Assembly: GCA_934045075.1 (NCBI GenBank)
Contig: OW203722.1
Location: 10,567,396 to 10,631,395, forward strand
Length of the DNA stretch: 64,000 nt
Direction: 5' to 3'
DNA from: Yponomeuta sedellus
Lineage: Eukaryota > Arthropoda > Insecta > Lepidoptera > Yponomeutidae
Of this stretch, positions 45,279 through 55,900 are shown one piece after another. Positions within the stretch are counted from its first letter, which is position 1; every line of letters starts with the position of its first letter. The notes beneath the pieces were generated by a model. The model searched no databases and had not been told where the DNA came from. It saw only the letters and a list, made by a program, of their open reading frames with translations. Both the position numbers and the translations under genes were made by a program.

Positions 45279-45535
45279 CAGTCTATTTATTCTTACTTGT
45301 CCAATTTAGTAAACTAGATTCTACCCGTAAACTGTAACTTTTTAGTCCAAAACTGCCATATTTCCATAAATGAAGTAACTTGGAACACTCTTTTAGATAA
45401 CACGCTGCCAATTTTATAAACATAGTTCATGATAGTTCATGAATTTGCGAGAAAATGTCTAGTTTAGGCATCAAATCTCAATTTTAAGGTTAGAATCCTG
45501 TTTACTAAATTAGACAAGTAAGAATAAATAGACTG
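45279..45535. mobile_element. TA-flanked MITE, family 1 (copy 2, left arm)
   Basis: Same element as 1531-1768, with TA on both sides (45277-45278, 45536-45537). It has a short internal duplication (agttcatgat) that makes it 257 bp. Confidence 0.85.
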
Positions 45536-46076
45536 TACAGTAGGCAGTCATCGATGAGTTAGTGTACCTGATCATTATTAATTAAAGAAAATTTCTTAAT
45601 AAATTTCTTAACTTACAGTGTATAATAATTAATAATAGTATAGGGGAGAGGGGGGCACCTTCGAACATTTTTTGGACTGTGTATCACAACGTACACAGTT
45701 TCGAGTTATGACCATTCTAGGTTATCTGAATAGTTGCTCAGATTGTTCAGCAACCAAATTGACGTATCAGCATACACAGAATTCTAATGAGTAAACTGTA
45801 ATTCTCATTTTCGTAGCGGGAGGAAAGTGTTCAAAGCTGCCTCAGGTACGGGGTAGTTTTGAACATACCTGGGGCAGGTTTGAACTACCAGCTTATAGTG
45901 GAAATAAAACTAGTTTAGATTTTCTGTTTTACTACGCAACCGAAGTAAAATTGTATTTAAAAAAAAGGAATAAAAATTACACTTTTTATACCGAAATAGG
46001 AACTTCTTTTATAAAACGAACTCTGTACATAACGAATCAAAATCAACCAAAACAAGTTTTTTTTTAATTTTTGACT

Positions 46077-47582
46077 TTAGCCTAATTTGAATTTTGAGAA
46101 ATTAAATTTAAATCTCATCATAGACGCTGTCCGTGATGTGCCAGCGACATCAATCGGCGGAGGCAGTTTTCTCAAAACATCTGACATGGTCAAGTAGGAT
46201 GTGTCTTCCCTTTCAGGAAAGAAAAATTTGTAGAGACCTCCTTTCCTTTTAAGAAATGAAACAGTGAAGGCATGCCCATGTTTTTCTATAACTTTTCCTA
46301 CAAAGGCCAAAGACCTGTTGTTTCGATCTGATGCTAGATTAGTTAGTAGAAAATCTCCAAGTTTTATGCTATTGTAGTTAAGTTCTGTTTCGTGTTCAAT
46401 ATCTTCATAATCATCCATATTATCTTCATCTTCTTCATAATCAATCATTATAGTTTCTTCTTCTGACTCTAGAATCATATCTGTATCACTTTCACTTGAA
46501 GAGAAAGTTAATGCAGCTTTAGTTTTAATTCTTTTCGAAGGTTGAGGTTTCGAGGATTTTGGAGCAGCTTTCCCTTTGTTTTTCTTTAAAACCTTTTCTT
46601 GATTCTTTTTTAGCCTAGACTGGCGTTCAAGATATGCCTTTTGAACTTCGTCTTTTTCTGGAGTGTCTGTGAGTATCCGAGATCTTCCTCTTTTCTTGCC
46701 TTTATTTGTATCTTTTCGAGGTGCAGCTTTTGGAAAAGGCCTCACATCTTCAGGTGTTATAAAACTCATAGCCACCGCACGTACAGATAGGCATTCTCGT
46801 GGCACAGTTGGAGTTGTTGGTTCCGATATTGATAATCCTGTCGCAGTAAATGATTGCACTTCCTGCGCAGGTGCAGTAAACTCATTTCCAGTTCTAAGAA
46901 CTTGTATTAAAGGAGTAGCAGCAATTGAGGCTTCTAGCGCAACTATATTAGACGCTCTTCGATCTTCAGTCACTGACGGTGAGACTGTTTCTTGTTCAGC
47001 ATCTTCAAAATCAGTGATATCATCATCTTCCGGGGTATTGAGGTTTCCGGTTGAAGTAGAAGCTTCAGGTGGGACTTCTGGATCGGCTAACACTTCAGGG
47101 GTATTTTCGGGTTGGATAACGTCGGTAGTAGCATTATTAGAGGTTGAGGCCATAAGACGATTGGTTACTTCCGCACATTCAAAGTCTTCATCAGAAAAAG
47201 CATTTCTCGAGAAGGGATATATCCCAGGTTTGGCAAATCCCGCAATAATATTTCGGCCAACAAACGACAAATTATATGCAGGCGTAACTATGCCTGCCAA
47301 ATGATGGATGCTTATCGTTTTTGCGCCATTAGATGCTAGCCAATCATTTTGTGCAACAGACAATTGTCGCTTAAAAGGACCCATCACTGCCACATCCAAA
47401 GGCTGCATACGATGGGTACAGTGTGGAGGAAAGGTTACTACAACTATCCCGTTTTCGCGACAGTAGTTGATAGCATCTAATGTGCAGTGGCTTTCATGGT
47501 TGTCCATTAATAACAATATTGGGCATTCCTTCGAACACCTAGTCAGCCGTTTAAGGTGTTCGAGGACCTTTATAAACAATGC
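46077..47582 (-). pseudogene. Truncated copy of the pogo-type transposase (last 502 codons)
   Basis: Inverted duplicate of 48986-50491. The frame continues upstream for 20 codons into unrelated spacer sequence, where an ATG exists at 47642, so a 521-residue product is formally open. It lacks the DNA-binding domains and the first catalytic aspartate, so it cannot be a working transposase. Confidence 0.85.
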
Positions 47583-47846
47583 AAAATAAATAAAAAAACA
47601 AAATAAATCAATGCAGCTTTGACCAGGGGCAGCTTTGAACATTTAAATTTACGAAGTTAGGGTTAGGGCAATCTCAGTGGAATCATAATTTTAAAGTTGG
47701 CAACACCATCAGTCAATGGGTCACTTAGCATTTCCGGTACTAGACATGTGAAAAAAAAGTTATTCGCCATGTTTGTTTAGGACACTTCATTGAAAACATT
47801 TTGTCTAGAAGGTGTAAGGCCACAAAATATTGTGTTTGAGGTTATG

Positions 47847-48171
47847 GTAAGTGTTAACGTTTTATTTATGTTAAGTATGTCTGTAGGCTTTTGTAGAAGT
47901 ATGAGTTTTTAATCTAGCAGTATGTTATTAGGCTAAAAATATTAAATTTATCTAAAAAGATCGCGTGGGGCAGTTTTGAACAAAACAAACGGGGCACCTT
48001 TGAACTGGTCAAAGCTGCCCCATGTTATTTGTTCGGTACGCAAGAACTTATGATATCTTCATGCTAAGTTTTGTATCCTAAAGGATGCATTAAAATGCAC
48101 ATACTTAATCTGTTTTAAATATAAATAGGAGATTTGTTTCATGACTTAAACCTAAAATAACGTTCTTTTAG
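47847..48171 (+). other. Probable leader intron of the pogo-type transposase
   Basis: Donor atg|gtaagtg at 47847 and acceptor ttttag ending at 48171, four bases before the ATG. Predicted from consensus only. Confidence 0.5.
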
Positions 48172-48175
48172 GAAA

Positions 48176-50491
48176 ATGGTTCGAAATTATAAAAAAAAGC
48201 GGAACCAAGAGATAAATGAGGACGATATCAACAATGCCGTGAACGAAGTGATAAGTGGAAATATGAAACTCCGACAAGCTGCTGCCGCATTCAACGTGAA
48301 ACACAATACTTTATTTTATAGAATAAAGAAACATAAAGAAGCACAAGAAACCAAAGACAAGGCATACACATCAAAATACACAACATCACAGATTTTCGAT
48401 AATGCTGAAGAGAGGATGCTTAAGGAGTATTTACTGAAGAGCTCCCGGATGAATTATGGTCTCACTTATAAACAGGCAAGAGTTCTAGCCTATGAATACG
48501 CGACAGCTTTAGAAAAATGCCCAACAAAGTGGACAGATTACCAAGAGGCTGGAATAGAATGGCTCAAAGGCTTTATGAAGAGACACAGAGACCTTTCTCT
48601 GAGAAAACCAGAAAATACGAGCCTATCCAGATCTACCAGTTTCAACAGACATAACGTCACACAGTTCTATGACAACTACGAGAAGGTGCTGAAAAAGACA
48701 AATTTCTCACCAGACCGCATTTACAATATTGACGAAACTAATATTATGACTGTTGTCCAAGCTCCTAATGTCATAGCTAAAACGGGAACGAAACAGGTTG
48801 GACAATGTGTTTCTGCCGAACGTGGTCAATTGATAACAATGTGTGCGATAGTAAATGCCATTGGAAATGCACTGCCACCAGTTTTCATATTTCCTCGAGC
48901 TCGATTCCATGATTCTATGCTCTTTGGGGCTCCTATTGGCAGCGTTGGCTTAGCCAACAACCCTACAAGTGGTTGGATGACTGGAGCATTGTTTATAAAG
49001 GTCCTCGAACACCTTAAACGGCTGACTAGGTGTTCGAAGGAATGCCCAATATTGTTATTAATGGACAACCATGAAAGCCACTGCACATTAGATGCTATCA
49101 ACTACTGTCGCGAAAACGGGATAGTTGTAGTAACCTTTCCTCCACACTGTACCCATCGTATGCAGCCTTTGGATGTGGCAGTGATGGGTCCTTTTAAGCG
49201 ACAATTGTCTGTTGCACAAAATGATTGGCTAGCATCTAATGGCGCAAAAACGATAAGCATCCATCATTTGGCAGGCATAGTTACGCCTGCATATAATTTG
49301 TCGTTTGTTGGCCGAAATATTATTGCGGGATTTGCCAAACCTGGGATATATCCCTTCTCGAGAAATGCTTTTTCTGATGAAGACTTTGAATGTGCGGAAG
49401 TAACCAATCGTCTTATGGCCTCAACCTCTAATAATGCTACTACCGACGTTATCCAACCCGAAAATACCCCTGAAGTGTTAGCCGATCCAGAAGTCCCACC
49501 TGAAGCTTCTACTTCAACCGGAAACCTCAATACCCCGGAAGATGATGATATCACTGATTTTGAAGATGCTGAACAAGAAACAGTCTCACCGTCAGTGACT
49601 GAAGATCGAAGAGCGTCTAATATAGTTGCGCTAGAAGCCTCAATTGCTGCTACTCCTTTAATACAAGTTCTTAGAACTGGAAATGAGTTTACTGCACCTG
49701 CGCAGGAAGTGCAATCATTTACTGCGACAGGATTATCAATATCGGAACCAACAACTCCAACTGTGCCACGAGAATGCCTATCTGTACGTGCGGTGGCTAT
49801 GAGTTTTATAACACCTGAAGATGTGAGGCCTTTTCCAAAAGCTGCACCTCGAAAAGATACAAATAAAGGCAAGAAAAGAGGAAGATCTCGGATACTCACA
49901 GACACTCCAGAAAAAGACGAAGTTCAAAAGGCATATCTTGAACGCCAGTCTAGGCTAAAAAAGAATCAAGAAAAGGTTTTAAAGAAAAACAAAGGGAAAG
50001 CTGCTCCAAAATCCTCGAAACCTCAACCTTCGAAAAGAATTAAAACTAAAGCTGCATTAACTTTCTCTTCAAGTGAAAGTGATACAGATATGATTCTAGA
50101 GTCAGAAGAAGAAACTATAATGATTGATTATGAAGAAGATGAAGATAATATGGATGATTATGAAGATATTGAACACGAAACAGAACTTAACTACAATAGC
50201 ATAAAACTTGGAGATTTTCTACTAACTAATCTAGCATCAGATCGAAACAACAGGTCTTTGGCCTTTGTAGGAAAAGTTATAGAAAAACATGGGCATGCCT
50301 TCACTGTTTCATTTCTTAAAAGGAAAGGAGGTCTCTACAAATTTTTCTTTCCTGAAAGGGAAGACACATCCTACTTGACCATGTCAGATGTTTTGAGAAA
50401 ACTGCCTCCGCCGATTGATGTCGCTGGCACATCACGGACAGCGTCTATGATGAGATTTAAATTTAATTTCTCAAAATTCAAATTAGGCTAA
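48176..50491 (+). CDS. Pogo/CENP-B-type transposase with long C-terminal extension
   Basis: An intact 771-residue frame. Residues 10-55 form a psq-type helix-turn-helix (INEDDINNAVNEVISG, LRQAAAAFNVKHNTLFYRI). Residues 75-150 form a CENP-B-type helix-turn-helix. Residues 165-380 form the DDE_1 nuclease with three aspartates: D186 (YNIDET), D297 (LLMDNHESH) and D333 (MQPLDVAVMGPFK), the last pair 35 residues apart. The remaining 390 residues are unusual for the family: a Ser/Thr/Glu-rich stretch, a basic segment (KKRGRSR, KKNKGK, PKSSKPQPSKRIK) that may be a nuclear signal, an acidic block (DYEEDEDNMDDYEDIEHE) and a folded-looking end (LGDFLLTNLAS, FVGKVIEKHGHAFTVSFLKR). It could be an active transposase or a domesticated jerky-like protein. 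The inverted duplication argues for transposon DNA. Confidence 0.9.
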   Translation: MVRNYKKKRNQEINEDDINNAVNEVISGNMKLRQAAAAFNVKHNTLFYRIKKHKEAQETKDKAYTSKYTTSQIFDNAEERMLKEYLLKSSRMNYGLTYKQARVLAYEYATALEKCPTKWTDYQEAGIEWLKGFMKRHRDLSLRKPENTSLSRSTSFNRHNVTQFYDNYEKVLKKTNFSPDRIYNIDETNIMTVVQAPNVIAKTGTKQVGQCVSAERGQLITMCAIVNAIGNALPPVFIFPRARFHDSMLFGAPIGSVGLANNPTSGWMTGALFIKVLEHLKRLTRCSKECPILLLMDNHESHCTLDAINYCRENGIVVVTFPPHCTHRMQPLDVAVMGPFKRQLSVAQNDWLASNGAKTISIHHLAGIVTPAYNLSFVGRNIIAGFAKPGIYPFSRNAFSDEDFECAEVTNRLMASTSNNATTDVIQPENTPEVLADPEVPPEASTSTGNLNTPEDDDITDFEDAEQETVSPSVTEDRRASNIVALEASIAATPLIQVLRTGNEFTAPAQEVQSFTATGLSISEPTTPTVPRECLSVRAVAMSFITPEDVRPFPKAAPRKDTNKGKKRGRSRILTDTPEKDEVQKAYLERQSRLKKNQEKVLKKNKGKAAPKSSKPQPSKRIKTKAALTFSSSESDTDMILESEEETIMIDYEEDEDNMDDYEDIEHETELNYNSIKLGDFLLTNLASDRNNRSLAFVGKVIEKHGHAFTVSFLKRKGGLYKFFFPEREDTSYLTMSDVLRKLPPPIDVAGTSRTASMMRFKFNFSKFKLG

Positions 50492-51032
50492 AGTCAAAAA
50501 TTAAAAAAAAACTTGTTTTGGTTGATTTTGATTCGTTATGTACAGAGTTCGTTTTATAAAAGAAGTTCCTATTTCGGTATAAAAAGTGTAATTTTTATTC
50601 CTTTTTTTTAAATACAATTTTACTTCGGTTGCGTAGTAAAACAGAAAATCTAAACTAGTTTTATTTCCACTATAAGCTGGTAGTTCAAACCTGCCCCAGG
50701 TATGTTCAAAACTACCCCGTACCTGAGGCAGCTTTGAACACTTTCCTCCCGCTACGAAAATGAGAATTACAGTTTACTCATTAGAATTCTGTGTATGCTG
50801 ATACGTCAATTTGGTTGCTGAACAATCTGAGCAACTATTCAGATAACCTAGAATGGTCATAACTCGAAACTGTGTACGTTGTGATACACAGTCCAAAAAA
50901 TGTTCGAAGGTGCCCCCCTCTCCCCTATACTATTATTAATTATTATACACTGTAAGTTAAGAAATTTATTAAGAAATTTTCTTTAATTAATAATGATCAG
51001 GTACACTAACTCATCGATGACTGCCTACTGTA

Positions 51033-51289
51033 CAGTCTATTTATTCTTACTTGTCTAATTTAGTAAACAGGATTCTAACCTTAAAATTGAGATTTGATGC
51101 CTAAACTAGACATTTTCTCGCAAATTCATGAACTATCATGAACTATGTTTATAAAATTGGCAGCGTGTTATCTAAAAGAGTGTTCCAAGTTACTTCATTT
51201 ATGGAAATATGGCAGTTTTGGACTAAAAAGTTACAGTTTACGGGTAGAATCTAGTTTACTAAATTGGACAAGTAAGAATAAATAGACTG
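51033..51289. mobile_element. TA-flanked MITE, family 1 (copy 3, right arm)
   Basis: Mirror of 45279-45535 in the right arm of palindrome B. Confidence 0.85.
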
Positions 51290-51492
51290 TACCCAGACAT
51301 ATTCTTCGTGTGTTTGTTAGTTGTTGCATGTTCTTTCAGAGGAGACAGTCGTGTAACTAATTTGATATTGCAGGCTTTACAAAACGCAACATCTGGATCA
51401 TCTTTGGCTTTAGATATCCATGAAGAAAGCAATGGATCTTGTTCCCACTCCGGGTGGTACGCTCGTTCGTTTACTACGTGTTCTTTGTTAAA
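51290..51492 (-). pseudogene. Zinc-finger (BED/U1-like) fragment, right-arm copy
   Basis: Exact inverted copy of 45076-45278. Confidence 0.55.
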
Positions 51493-51834
51493 ACAGTGAC
51501 TCTCAAAACCAACGAATAACGATGGCCGGCGTCTAAGATTCTACTCTGATTTCTGCCTGACAAAACAAGAACGAACTATGCAAACTCAAGAGGCAAAACT
51601 CTACCTTATTCCAAAACGCGGTCTAAATTTAGTACTGGGATTGTTACCAGGTTTAAACCATAGACCAAGTAAAATGTTATTACAAAACGAAGTTTATCGC
51701 TATGTCATGGACTATCTATGGTACTAAAGTTAAACTTCTGATACCCCTAGTTTATCTATGGACTAACCTCCAAATTGACGTTCGAATTTGTTTGGTATCG
51801 TGTAAGTGTTAGATTTCAATAAATAATTGATATT

Positions 51835-51984
51835 ATGGACGACATTGATATGATGGATTTCGATGATTTGAACAATTTGGACATGCTGGAGACGTCTCGG
51901 CGATCCAGCAGACTTCGTCATCGTGTGAATCCCTTCGATTTAAGTGACGAAGATTTTCGACATATAGGTTCACAATACGTTTAG
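51835..51984 (+). pseudogene. Harbinger-like N-terminal frame (49 residues)
   Basis: Starts MDDIDMMDFDDLNNLDML and continues with SRRSSRLRHRVNPFDLSDED. The 'RxRHRxxPFxLxDxxF' pattern is typical of the N-terminus of HARBI1-like nucleases in insects, just before the transposase body. The frame stops soon after, and no further transposase exon was found. It is likely the 5' remnant of another Harbinger element. Mirror copy at 44584-44733. Confidence 0.5.
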
Positions 51985-52340
51985 GCAAAAAAATTGTTGA
52001 CTTGTATATTTATTGTATTATTTCATACCTATTCCCAATATGATATGAAACTATCAGAAAATTTTTGACGTCTCGGATTGGCGCGCGCGCTTGAATATTT
52101 CATTCCATTTCACACGAGAGTAGCCACTTGATTATAAAAACGCTTCAATAACAATATAATAATTAATAGTGCTCATTTTAGTAAGATTGGAACCTAAACA
52201 AAGAACAATTTACGATGTATAGGTATTTTAAACGCAATAATGAATATTTTTGCGTTTAAAATGTGAAGATAATATCCATTTAGTGAAACGGAACGCAGCA
52301 TTGAATGAAAGCTGAATGAACGAATCAGTGAATATTATTT

Positions 52341-52785
52341 GAACCACGGCTGATCTCTGGTTTAACTGATCCTCGAATAGTCTTCTATTTGTAATAGCGA
52401 CACATATTTGATCTGGGTCTAACTTTGATACCGTAACAATCCTAGATCTTTTAGTCTTGGTTTAAACCAAGACTTATTCAGGTTTTTATAATAAGGCGGT
52501 ACAAATCTCACTGCTGCCAACATTAGAACTATAAATGTAAGAAGGTGAATATCGGGGGAGTCCCTAACAAGAGGCCGCGTACAGTATTGCACAATTCAAT
52601 GTGTTTATATATCGACAGGGTTACATGCCATTTTTATTTTATGCCTTGCTTAATAGGGATTTAGTTCAATACTGCCGAAAACTGCCAAAAATCATGAACT
52701 GCCACAAAATCTGCCAGAGGTTAAATTAGGGGTCGAATCCTGCCCAAAAGGCAGGAAACTGCCACATATGGTCACACTGTTTGGT
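52341..52785. other. Sequence between palindrome B and the LINE
   Basis: No gene. It contains motifs related to the arm sequences: 'gtttaaacc' near 52465 resembles 44910, and 'actgccaaaaa...atcctgcc..a' near 52680-52760 resembles 43260-43320. It ends at the LINE target duplication (52786-52800). Confidence 0.5.
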
Positions 52786-52931
52786 GGGTGATTGATACTT
52801 TTTTTTTTTTTTTAATATTTTTATTTTACAGGACCATGTACGAAACTTAAGTCCTAACTTATACTATTTTACATTTATGAAACTAATCTAGGATTAACCT
52901 AAACTAAAATTGAAGTGTAAACTAATTTGGA

Positions 52932-55900
52932 TTAAATATTCTTTGCGGATGAAGAAATGAATTCAAATATAGGTACATATATTTCTGCGTGAGACAAAAG
53001 TTTCTGAACGTTATAACCTAAAAATCGTTGACGTGAGATATTCAAAATTTTACAACACTTTCTTAACAATATTTCACGCTGAGGTTTAAATTCATGGCAT
53101 TCAAAAAATATATGTTGTAAAGTACCTTCCACGTTAGAATTACAGTACGTGCAGGATGCGCCATTTATTAACTTAAGTCTGCTGAGATGAGCCGGAAATT
53201 TACAGTGACCGATTCTAAGACGACATAAAGTTGTAATAAAATTCCTTCCTAGGAATTGTTGAGACTTCTCAAACCAAGCTTTAGTTGAAGGTATTGGAGC
53301 TATTTCTGCTAACCATTTCCCCTTCAATTCTCTAGATGTGTTTAAATAAATTATCCACCTTTTTATCATATTTACTTTTAGGTTATAAACTAAATCTGTC
53401 GGAGGTACCAAGTATTCTGAGACATACAAGGAGTTGCTAGAACGAGCCAATTTGTCAACTAATTCATTGCCGAATACACCTGAATGGCCAGGGACCCAGC
53501 ACATCTCAACAGTTACATTGTTGTCTAATAAGGTATGTAACATATGTTTAACATAAAGAACTAGATAATTAGCTTTTGCAAGTATAGCTCTAGAGGATAT
53601 AGCTTGCAATGAACTCAAGGAGTCACTCAACACAATAAATTTATATTTATAAAATTCCGGAATGTTAAATATGTACAAAAGTGAGTATAATATAGCCATC
53701 ACTTCTGCAGAAAATATTGAAAAAAAATAATTACAAGTAAAAGCTCTGCCTATGTTGTGAGTTTTATCGTAAAATGCAAATCCTGTTTTTTGGGGGGTTT
53801 TAGACCCATCAGTATAGATTTGAACAAAATCTGTTTTTTGACTCAAATATTCTAAGAACTCAAATTTTGAATCAAACTTTGTCAAATTCACACATGAATT
53901 TGATATAATACTTTGAAAACTATATTTGAAACAGGGTAATTTGTGTGACCAGAAGACTACATCTTGAAATTCAAAATTTAGATGCAATATAGATTGCTGC
54001 AAGGTAGTGCTTACACTTAAGGGTATAGTATTAAAATTAGGGATGTAAGCATTTTCTATAAATTTGGATACAACATTATTGTCTACAGATACCAACTTGA
54101 GGGCATACTTTTCAATTAAAAAAGATCTGCGAATAAATAGGGGGACAATTCCAGCTTCAACCTCAAGGGAGTTTATTGGCGAAGACATCATACCACCAGT
54201 TATGATACGGAGAGCTTTGTTCTGTATGATATCTAGTTTACGTAATAAAATACTATTTGCCTCATTGTAAAACATACAGCCATAATCCATATGGCTCCTC
54301 ACAATAGCAATATATAATGTCTTAAGAATTTTAGGATCTGAGCCCCACTTTAGGCCAGCTAATGACTTCATGATATTCAGTCCTAATTCTGCCTTTCTGC
54401 ATATATGTTCTATATGGCATTTCCAAGAAAGGTCACTATCCAAGTATATCCCTAAATATTTAAAATTTAGTGTGTGTGGTATAGCTTTTTGATCATAGGT
54501 AACTTTGGGACTTACTTGATGTCTTTTATTCTTTGAGAATAACATACAGGCACTTTTAGTGGTGTTAACTTCTATTTTAATTTTTGTATTGAGAATATGA
54601 TAAAGATGAAAAAGGCAATCATTAATGATCAACTCCCCATTAGGCAGTGAATCACACTGTGTATAAATAACTAAATCATCTGCATATAGTAGGTATTTTA
54701 CTGAATCAGGGATCTCTTTCATTAATTCAATTAATCCAATTATAAATATAAGGGGAGACACTACAGAGCCCTGTGGAGTGCCTCTGTAAGTAGTTTTAGG
54801 ACCAAACATTTTATTTTTTACTTTTAGGAAAACTTTTCTATTATTTAAAAACTTAAATAACCACTCTGATATGGAACCTGGAAATCCTAAGTTAAATAAG
54901 CTGTTTATTAAATGAACATGGTCTATGTTATCAAAAGCACCCTTAAAATCAAGAAAAACAGCTAATGTGAATTTGTTACATTTAAAACTTTGTTTAATAT
55001 CCCCTACCAGACATGCTAAGTTATCAATAGTGCTTTTTCCTTTACGAAAACCATACTGGCTCTGCGGAATAAGGTTCTGATTTTCAATTGACCACTCCAA
55101 GCGATTTTTCAGCATTCTCTCAAAGGTTTTACTAAAACAAGAAGTGAGTGAAATAGGTCTATAACTATTTAAGCTGTTAGTGTCACAGTTAGGTTTAACT
55201 AGAGGTACTACAAATTGTATTTTCCATGTGTCCGGAATAATGTTATCTGACCACAATTGATTATAAATCTTAAGTAAAATGTGTTTAGCATCAAGTGACA
55301 AACTTTTGATTAACTCATTGGGAAAGAGATCAGGGCCAGGAGCAGACTTTATTCTGCTTCCATCAATTGCAGCTTGCAATTCGTCCATAGTAAATAAATT
55401 TCGTAACCATTGTAAAGAAAAGGAGCCTTCAGCAGAAAATTGTTGCAAAAAATTATTAGTAAAGTTACTATTCTGACCTGGTGCAATTTTGTCTAAGAAA
55501 GAGAGAGCATTAGTTGGTTCTGACAAAAAATGCGACCCAGAGTGAGAAGAATTCAACCGTGATAACTTAAACCTACGAATGTGATCCCATATTAATTTAC
55601 TTGGAGTGCACCGATTGAAACCCGAACATAGATTCCTCCAACTGAGTTGTTTTTGTTCCAATAGTATAGCTTTCTTACGAGCGTCAAGTTTCTTATATAA
55701 TAAATAGTTATCAATAGAAGGATAAGATTTGTATGAAATAAAAGCTAAATAGGCTTGATCAACAGCTTCCTTACATTTGTCATTCCACCAGACTACAGAC
55801 TTAACTTTTTTTGTTTTAGTTTTTTTTTTTGTAGTTTTGGGAAAAGAGTTAAGAATGTCATCCAGAATTCCCATAAAGTTATTGTAATCACATACCGGGT

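Larger units (their letters stand above)
44228..52340. repeat. Giant inverted repeat B: 3355-bp arms, 1403-bp spacer
   Basis: 44228-47582 and 48986-52340 are reverse complements; paired coordinates sum to 96568 throughout. Open frames in the two arms are identical residue for residue (for example 46663-47304 against 49905-49264). The unique spacer (47583-48985) holds the 5' part of a pogo-type transposase gene, so the right arm completes the gene while the left arm carries only its last 502 codons. Each arm also has a MITE, a zinc-finger remnant and a Harbinger-like exon. Confidence 0.93.

Noticed and set aside
46663..47304. 213-residue open frame on the plus strand (and its mirror 49905-49264)
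   Set aside because: It is the antisense shadow of the transposase C-terminal region, with Ser/Thr/Val-rich low-complexity content and no domain.
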